DNA from: Phoronis australis
Lineage: Eukaryota; Phoronida; Phoronidae
DNA length: 37,227 nucleotides
Assembly: GCA_002633005.1 (NCBI GenBank)
Contig: NMRA01001093.1
Coordinates: 11,981-49,207 of the forward strand
Direction of reading: 5' to 3'
Part shown: positions 29,691 to 37,227 of the stretch, in pieces
Layout of the letters: each line of letters begins with the position of its first letter
How positions within the stretch are numbered: the stretch's first letter is position 1
Program-made: the position numbers and the translations under genes
The notes under the pieces: model-generated
Database searches by the model: none
The model's input: the letters and a program-made list of their open reading frames with translations, nothing else
Told to the model about the DNA's origin: nothing

Positions 29691-32600
29691 TATTTCGAAT
29701 ATAGGCGCATGGATGGACCTAAGACGTGCCAATACGGTTATACAAAACTGGCATCTCTTCTTGTACTGCTTCAGGTTTAGTGGGTTAAGTATTCAGTTAT
29801 CCAAGAATACTTATTCTTATTCTTATGAAGTGAAATTCACATGTACAAAACAAGAAAATAATGTTTGAGTGTATTTTCTACTCTAAGTTAGTAAGAAAAC
29901 GAAATAACGGTAAATGCTCAGACCAAGTAACATTTTGTACCAGAAGGCTCCATAATTTCGCAAAATGTCATGCAAGAACCAATCTTTAGACCATGGCAAT
30001 AAATTCCACTACAAATTTGTTTTTGATTACAATGGCAATGAAACCAAACATTTGCCTTTAGGTTCATTTTGATGTAGAGATCTAACGAACTTGTACTGTT
30101 TTAAATCCAAAATGGCTTTAAATCCACGTTTGATTTCCATTTTCCGCTTTCTGTTAAATACGACATTTCATCATCTCAGTATTTATTTGTGCCCTGCGTT
30201 ACTTTATTTAACATGCACGCCACCGGTCTGACCTCAAAATGGCATATTTATTGTTTGCTTTTCATTTGTTTGAGTACTAATAGCTAGGTCAAGGTTATGA
30301 AAAGCAAATATTTATGGTAGTCAAATGACCTCGTATTTCACAGAGCTAAAAACAATTTTCTAAGAGTTCAGTATAATAAATAAATATAAATACAACAACG
30401 TGTGAGCAACCTTGTCTATCGTTGGCAAATGAGAGAACGTTACGCAAGTAAATTAGGTGCGATTGTTATCAGTGTAACTTAGCTTTTAACGGCGTAAAAT
30501 ATTTTTTACGGTGTAAATTAATTTTCAGTGGTGCAACTTTGTGTAGAAATCTGCGTTCCGAGGACGTAGGACACTCGCGACAAATCAACCGACGCTGCTG
30601 TCATGCAAATCGTTTTTGAACCACTTTCATAATTGCCCTGTCGTGGTATATTACGTTTAGTTGGTGATCTTTAATACCTACGGAAGCGTATTTCTAGGGA
30701 TTTCCAACTGAGTGCTCCTGTCCGGCAAAAAAATTAAAGTTCAGTCAGTCTTGAAATCACCGTCTGTTATCTGGTCATTAGACAAAACTTACACTTAGCG
30801 CTGATTATCGGGATTTGAAGAAATGGTAGCTATTAACATTCACTAACCGCATCGCGCTCAAGAAATTAGCTTACAATAAGCAACAGATCTAGAGATGTGA
30901 CAAGAGGTCACATGTTACAAAAAGGAGAAAAAACTGCAGATGCAGAATATATATCCACGAAACAAAATATGGCCTGGTCAATCTGCCACATGAGCATCTT
31001 GCTCGAAGTAGCTCATTGCACGTTAAACGCGGAATATTTATGTGAAATCGGGTCCGACTAGGACATCTGATCAGAGGGCGTTGGCGTCTTATGAATAATT
31101 TGCGTAATTAACATTAATGCGCGTAATGGTGATATTCTGGTCAATATGTAGTGCGATCACCATGAGCGGCCAGAGTCTACCCATATAAATAATGTCATTA
31201 TGTAGGATGTATGCTTCTTACGATAAGACGAGTTGATCTGCTGTGATGTTTGGAGGAGTGGGCGACAGGAAAGCTTATCAGACGTCACGTGTATTTTTTA
31301 CTAGGCGACGGATCCGAGTCGTCCAATCTCAGAAGGCAGCTAGATCGTAAGGTGTGAATGTTGTACAATTAGGTCAAAGAATGTAGCGTGAAATTGGTTC
31401 TGGTCTGCGCCCGACTCCTCGTCCGTATCACTTTTTGCGAAGTGCCTATGCAAACCTAAGTTTTTAGCAGAGTGGCTTGGACAACTTAATTAGCAACAAT
31501 TACCTTTTATATCATATTAAAGTAGGCCCAAATACTGAGAAATTGTTTAAAAAGGTGTTTACTTAGATTTAGCTGCCAAAAACGAACAATGAATGTGTAA
31601 GCCCACGTATGCTAAAATCGAAACCAACCAGACTACATCAGTCGCCGGAGTTGCTGTCTTATTCGGCAACGATTCAAAGTCGGATGAGCTACGTTTTTAA
31701 ACTTCAAAGTGTTTTCGTTCAGAATTCAGCACTAAACTAAAAGCTAAAAATCCGGCAGAGAAACGAGACTAGTTTTCTAATTGATGCGGTTTTGAGAAAG
31801 CAAACTAATCGTTACAAAACTGTTCTCAACATGATGTCTGGCTTGGAACCTAGCCAGCTTGGAACGAATGAGTCGCCGTTTGTTCTTCGAGTTGATCGAC
31901 ACATGATCCACCGCAAGGGAACTTCGAGCGCCGGTCTCAAAACGCAACTCAGTCACGGTGGCCATAAACACTAGATAGCTATTTGCTCGCCATTAAAGGC
32001 GCGGATTTAAAGCTTTCCTGTGGCGTTTGCGGAGTTTTTTGAATTCTGCCATCAATGCGATATGGTAGATTTGTTTACAGTAGGGGCTACTGCAGTAGTT
32101 TTTAGACCTTGTTCGTGCATGACCTGCTTTATACTCACTTGCCGCAATTTTTAGCCGTCTATTCCTACACTTGCTCCCGGTTATGCGGAGATTCCTGTAA
32201 CGGGAATGGAATACATGCACTGTGAGATTTTAGCAAATAAAATGAGAGGTCATATAAAATGCAAACTGTTTCCGGACGGACGGAAAAATCCCAGGAGATT
32301 CTTACGGTGGGTAGGGATGAAGGTTACACCAATCAGCAAAACCAGTACGTGTCGGGCATACATCTCAGTGAGGTACACTCCGATAAAATCGCAGAGTCCC
32401 GGAGTGGCTGTAAAGCCGCACGAAGATTGTGAACAGAGGCGGTCTAAAGCCTGGGTTCAATCAGGCACAGGCGAACTTACCTGTAATGGTCAGTCAAAAT
32501 CAACAAAATGAAGAGAAAATGAGCTACTGAGCCTCGCCTCGTACACAATCCGAAGCAGAATGCGGAAACTCACTGACAGGTTGGCCTTTTAAGTACATGT

Positions 32601-33646
32601 GTGAGCACTCCCTATGATATGAGAGCATGTCAGAGCCAAGCAATAGGTCACCTAGCCTTTTGTAGTGCTCATTGTGTAGGACTGTGATCAAGGTGAGGAT
32701 TATGTTTACCGCCGCATTCAGTCATCCGATCGAAGCTGAATGCTTGGGCTGCGTTCCGCAGGAGACGCAACACTCGCCAGTAAACATAGTATGGTCACGT
32801 GAAACACGGTCATGCATGCTGACCTCTCGCGAAGCCTTGCGTGATTTTGGGTTTTGCAAGTCTTTCACGACAGCGTATGGAACTTAACACTGGTTTTCCG
32901 GCGGTATCGGTCCGACCCCGGCACACTAATTCAATACCTGCCAGACCTAAATCAGTTAAAAACAAGTATTTCGCCTCCCCTTTCACAACAAATTGCTTGT
33001 TTTGTGCGCGACTCAGTACATTTTTTGTAATCTGATAACAGATCTATTGTAAACACGAAGTAGGCCTACTTAATCAGCAAAATAGTGCACACCACTCGGA
33101 GTCTGCGGCTATCCGGCCGCGGCGCCCGCCACACCATGAAAAGCGATGATAAACAACACAAAGAAAGTGCACGTTTAACCGACGGCTCATCGTTTCATAT
33201 TGTACTTTTATAAACTAGCGTACTGATTTCATTTTACTGGTGTACTGGCGTTATTTTCGATACATTTACTCGTAGGCCTACTTCACGTTTGGCATGCTAT
33301 CCGACAGACATCCCTCGGCACGTATGTGCCGGTGTGAACACCAAATGCTTAACTTTAAGTTGCAGTTTCAGTTTCGTTTCTTGGAGACAGTACTTCCAGT
33401 TCCTAGAACTGCCTTGTTTGATTGGTTGGGTGTTACATAAGTTGTCTTATCGTGTTGATATTAGTTCCACCCAGATTCAATTTCAGTCGGTCTTGGCTCA
33501 TTTTCTATTCATGCACCACTTCACGGTACAATAGAACTACTGACACGCAGCCTCGTTGTTTCAGTCCGAGAACCTTCATACTCATAAGGTCGTCAACCGT
33601 GCGTAGATGTGAAGTCCTTGACGAAACGCCTGGCACCCGTTCAGTA
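29691..33646. other. Intergenic stretch, no gene recognised
   Basis: ORFs are all under about 105 codons and show no domain, signal peptide or convincing splice pattern. A short 'attctt' repeat lies near 29810. Confidence 0.45.
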
Positions 33647-33826
33647 CAGTGGCGGATCTAGGATATCACAAGGGGGCCAACATTTTGTCCGGCTGTAAGC
33701 ATTTGCGCAAACCACGATTGTAGATGCGTATAGCATGGGGGGAGGTCGGGAAGGGGGTTTGCCCCAGATTTGAACTCACGACTTGGCGGATAGAGCGCGC
33801 GTGCTTTACCACTACACCACCACGAT
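33647..33826 (-). mobile_element. tRNA-derived SINE
   Basis: On the minus strand the head has an A box TGGTGTAGTGG (33819-33809) and a B box GAGTTCAAATC (33777-33767), as in RNA polymerase III promoters of tRNAs. The anticodon arm does not pair well, so it is not a working tRNA. The body ends 'cctagatccgccactg' at 33647 and carries a 'ggggggaggtcggg' stretch also present in the 22534 and 36614 elements. Confidence 0.75.
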
Positions 33827-34274
33827 TTAACTACTAATCTTTTGCTGATGAGACTTACTTGTTTATGTTCCACAGCGTTTGCGCGCGAAACCTATACTTC
33901 TTTTTGTAATGCTACATTTAGTGCAATCGGTTCTTAGTAACAAATTTGTTGTATTTAAAATAGTCTTTAAATGCCCAATAGACCAAATCCGTTTTTCGTG
34001 TTGGCAATAATGACGGGATTACTTCCGCCCCGTGNGGTGTATAATTTTAGCACCATCTCTGAGGGCATTAAAGGAGAAGGCAACCTTTTCTCGTGTCATT
34101 TTTAGCAAAAATAAGGTACGTTGATTATCCCAGACATATTTTTCAGTTAATTACAGCTTTTTGTAATTTAAATAATTACTCGTCTGCTACTCCGGAAGTG
34201 ACGTTTTGGGTGGCATGAATTTCGCGCTGTCTTTTCATATAAACCGACTGTGAGAGCTGCGTAGTCAGTCATCG

Positions 34275-34773
34275 CTCTACCTCGGTTGTGATAAGTTCGG
34301 TCGTCGTTTGCTTTTGTTTACGAGTCAGTCAATATGTCACACTGCTGCTGCGTGCCGGGATGTACTCATTATCGTCCTCACGGACAGAGGAACAACTGTC
34401 CCACTTGCCCGAGTGTTCCGCGACACACTCTCACTGGATGGTTACCCGAGCACACAAACTGCTTACATCCCATCGTGTGACTCCCTCGCCACACACCTGG
34501 CACCTTCTAAATAGCTCCAATACTTTAGACAAGTCCACAATAAACTTACCAATGTTTAGCTCTCCGATCCGTGTTCATTGGACGACGAACTGACCTCTTC
34601 TCTAACTGGGCCTGTATTCACTCCCGCTACTCATCATCGCAGCACGGCTGCTTACAGGCTCAGGGCGATAATGAATATATCCCGGTAGCAGCAACAGTGT
34701 GGCATGTTGACTGACTCCGGCGTAAACAAAGTCAAAAGCAAACGACGACCGAATTTATCACAATCGAGATAGA
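34275..34773. mobile_element. Inverted-repeat element, arms ~105 bp
   Basis: 34275-34380 ('ggttgtgataagttcggtcg', 'tcgtttgcttttgtttacg') is complementary to 34661-34773 with small gaps. Both arms contain an ATG followed by SHCCC or PHCCC codons. This looks like a fold-back derivative of a transposon end. Confidence 0.75.
34334..34480 (+). pseudogene. THAP-like N-terminal fragment in the left arm
   Basis: A 48-codon frame starts MSHCCCVPGCTHYR, the usual opening of invertebrate THAP zinc-finger proteins (M..CCVPGC), and then stops. The rest of the C2CH pattern and the AVPTF box are missing, and a neighbouring frame stays open, so it is a remnant at best. The right arm has MPHCCC and then shifts frame. 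THAP domains occur in P-element-type transposases and in host factors; which one this came from is not decidable here. Confidence 0.4.
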
Positions 34774-35127
34774 ACAATGAGGCTCCTCATAAAGGAGGCT
34801 ATACATATACGGTAGAACCATCTCAATAGGAACATTGGTTTGGGCTCCCAACTGTTTCGATTTCTGGTCTCATCTCACAATGCATTTGACATGTACCTGT
34901 ACACTTTGTTTTCCACTTGTGTCGCCTGTTTGAGTAAACTGGAACCCAATCATCGTGGTTTTTGATAAATTATGTAATTAACAAACATTACCCAAATCCA
35001 ACTGATGACAAATGCGAATACAACTTTGTGTTTATGAGTATCATTGTTTTTCTCAACGTCTGCAGTGTACCAATTTGAGGCAATGCAAGTGATAGATTTT
35101 TTACACATTCAATAAAATGAACTGAAA

Positions 35128-35168
35128 CAATAATAATATAATATAATGTAATATAATATAATATAATA
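35128..35168 (+). repeat. (TAATA)n microsatellite
   Basis: About eight imperfect copies of 'taata'. The surrounding sequence 34774-35744 has no recognised gene. Confidence 0.85.
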
Positions 35169-35744
35169 AATTACTTTACTTTACAAAAGGTTCAAAAGAC
35201 TCTGAATTTTGACAGATTTGGGCATAAGACACGTCACTTTCAAATGTTGACGGACCATTGTATCCTAACCCGACACAGACACATGGGCATGAGCAGCCCA
35301 GTGTGGGTCCCCAATGTGGCACTGACGTTGACACCCCTAAACCACTGATAGACGTCAGAGTAATTAAGATGTCTATGCTCTAAAAAACCCAGTGAGTCTT
35401 CTCCAGCTTAATTTTATAGACAATCTACTAGATGGCACTGTTGCATGCCTACAACATATAGTGCATGGCAACAAATGTCCGTTTTCGAGAGGTAGGCAGA
35501 CTTGAAAAATTACTTCACGAAGAACCATAACAGGCCTCTCGTGCTTTTAGGTCAGGAGTTTTGTGCAATGGGTACAACCATGAGGCCTGGGCATGTCTGA
35601 TGCACTGTTCTTTGCAATAAAAACTTTGATCGATGAAGAAAATTATTTTCTTAATTGCCATTCAGTGTAAGTGGTGCACAACCGCGCAGACTTATATATA
35701 ACGAGCGACAAACTTGGCGGAAAAGATTTCCAAGGTTACATGTC

Positions 35745-36158
35745 CATGCGCGCGTCCGAATTTTTGAGAATGTGGACATTTTACCAAGATTTACGGGGTA
35801 CATTCAGTGCTATGAATTGTGAATTCGCCGAATTTTGGTAATTCCTACCTTTTAGTGGACTTTGTCTCGATCGTTTCCTCCATTTCAGTTCGGAGTTTTT
35901 GTTTCTCTGACGCGGGTCGACCTGTTTGCCCACTTTGCCAAATGAACTGAAGGGGTCTCATTCGAGCACCCCGAGCCAGGGGCGGATCCAGGATTTTGAG
36001 TTAGGTGGGGCCAGGGCAGAGTATTGGCCAAGATTTGGCCATTTCAGACATTCTTACTTCCGAATTGCCAGATGGAATCCGGGAAAATGTTATGGAGGCC
36101 ATGGCCCCCTCTACTGAAATCCGCCACTGCGAGCCCCCTCCCCTTGGGTGCGAGCAAG
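35745..36158. mobile_element. CATG-family element, copy C, split by a MITE
   Basis: The left end 'catgcgcgcg' is at 35745 and the right end 'gggtgcgagcaag' at 36146-36158, both degenerate. The inner text matches copy A ('tgtttgccc', 'attcgagcaccccgagcc'). The 35977-36129 MITE interrupts it. Confidence 0.6.
35977..36129. mobile_element. 'CAGGGGCGGATCC' MITE, nested copy
   Basis: 153 bp from CAGGGGCGGATCCAGGATTT to 'gaaatccgccactg', with imperfect inverted ends. CGAGC on both sides (35972-35976, 36130-36134) is a 5-bp target duplication. Removing the MITE and one CGAGC restores the sequence seen in copy A at about 25285-25306. Confidence 0.8.
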
Positions 36159-36339
36159 ATGACACTACCACCCAAGGTTCGCTACGACGAAGCCATTAGC
36201 TCCTCTGCTCCTCCGAAGGTTCACCGTTACACCGAACGGTATATTCTGTTGTCTCCTACCGGATAGAAGTTACACCCCGTAATGAGACTCACGAATTCGA
36301 ACTCCAGCCAAGAGACCCGCTTTTATATGCAATTCTGAA

Positions 36340-36449
36340 GGGGCGGATCCAGGATTTTGAGTTGAGGGGGGCAGGGCAGAGTATTAGCTAGGATTTTCCC
36401 GTCAGACATTCGCACCCCCCCCCCCCCCAAGGCTCTAAATCTGCCACTA
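36340..36449. mobile_element. 'GGGGCGGATCC' MITE, second copy
   Basis: It shares 'ggggcggatccaggattttg' and 'gcagggcagagtatt' with the copy at 35977, then a C-run, and ends 'ctgccacta'. It is shorter (about 110 bp) and its last base is changed. No target duplication is evident. Confidence 0.7.
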
Positions 36450-36613
36450 TTTTGCGCTGAGAATGCTACAAATACGCTAGTTTAGGGGTCTAAAGTTTAC
36501 GACGAAAACCAATAAAAATGTAAAATGAAATTTGTGTCATCGGAAGTGTTAGGAAAAAGGCATTTACTAACCATGTTTTCTCAGTCACGCAATGAGAAAA
36601 CACGCGTACCAAC

Positions 36614-37227
36614 CAGGGGCGGATCTACGTTTTCAGTAAGGGGGGGGTTTAGGATTCCTGCAAAGGTCGAATCCGAGGCACGTGGCGCCGAGAGGGGGGA
36701 GGTCGGGAGGGGAGTTTCCCTCCTCCGTGTAAGACCATTTTTTTGTTTTTGTAGCCAAATAGTGAAATTTCCATGCATCCTGGTAAGTTTCTGGCACTAA
36801 TAACATGTCTCTTGAGTTTTTCTTAAGATAATTTAAAACCCTTCTCGATTTCGTCGCATAAACGTGGCTCACAAGTTTCGTGAAATCATATTTGTGCACA
36901 TCTGGGTATGAATTACGCCACCAGCAAAAATTTTTGTTGGAACATCTGCTTATACACACCTTTTTAGCATACGAAAAGTCGTATATGAAAAAGTGTGGTG
37001 TGTGTGGGGGGTTAGACAACTACCAAATATTCAAGAGCATAAGGAGCACCCGACGGGGAGTAAAACATTGAATAACAGATGATCGCGTAACAGCAGCCTC
37101 AAGTTGTTTAAGAACGAAGACCTGTACTGTTAGTCTGGAAATAAACATGTGTTCTGTTTAATTATGAGAAAAACTGGCAAACGATGGTGCTCTCAGCTCA
37201 TAGTATATTATTAAAAGCGACAATAAA
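36614..37227. mobile_element. 'CAGGGGCGGATCTACG' element, copy 2, runs off window
   Basis: Starts CAGGGGCGGATCTACGTTTT at 36614 and matches copy 1 to position 37174, where copy 1 meets the gap. The sequence to 37227 therefore shows what probably lies in the first bases of that gap. No right end is seen. Confidence 0.82.

Noticed and set aside
33761-33826. Functional tRNA gene
   Set aside because: The A and B boxes are present but the anticodon arm does not pair and the acceptor stem is missing; it is a SINE head.

Overview
The window looks like invertebrate metazoan nuclear DNA, probably from a marine animal. It has long GT-AG introns, low coding density, many small transposons with 'GGCGGATC'-type ends, dispersed degenerate tandem units and a tRNA-derived SINE. 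The species cannot be read from the sequence. Two assembly gaps (N runs) lie at 10606-11290 and 23096-23971, and there is a single N at 34035.

One gene dominates. It is on the minus strand and runs from a start codon at 27539 to beyond position 1. I rebuilt nine coding exons by matching splice sites and reading phases: 27539-27411, 20701-20416, 17892-17624, 14612-14366, 10039-8595, 8109-8001, 7053-4168, 3476-3369 and 1267-824. All junctions are GT-AG and all phases agree, giving about 1974 codons with the 3' end missing. The product starts with a signal peptide. It then carries three related parallel beta-helix modules, an SRCR domain in the second module, and a MAM-like domain split over the last two visible exons. 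This matches protein bark beetle (Anakonda), the 'triple-repeat' protein of epithelial tricellular junctions known from Drosophila. The C-terminus, expected to hold the membrane anchor, is off the left edge.

The introns hold most of the other structure. Intron 4 has a TA-flanked inverted-repeat transposon interrupted by a gap, a 63-bp array, two 44-bp arrays around a duplicated block, and a 57-bp minisatellite. Intron 1 has two fold-back elements, a 'GGCGGATC' transposon interrupted by the second gap, and two members of a small 'CATG...' inverted-repeat family with 5-bp target duplications. Copies of one 'gccactaggggg / gccaaatttcatgaaaatc' unit lie all along the gene, all in the same orientation.

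From 27.6 kb to the right edge I see no credible host gene. This part contains a tRNA-derived SINE, a fold-back pair whose arms start like a THAP domain, a third CATG-family copy with a MITE inserted in it, and a second, about 98% identical copy of the 22.5-kb element running off the window.
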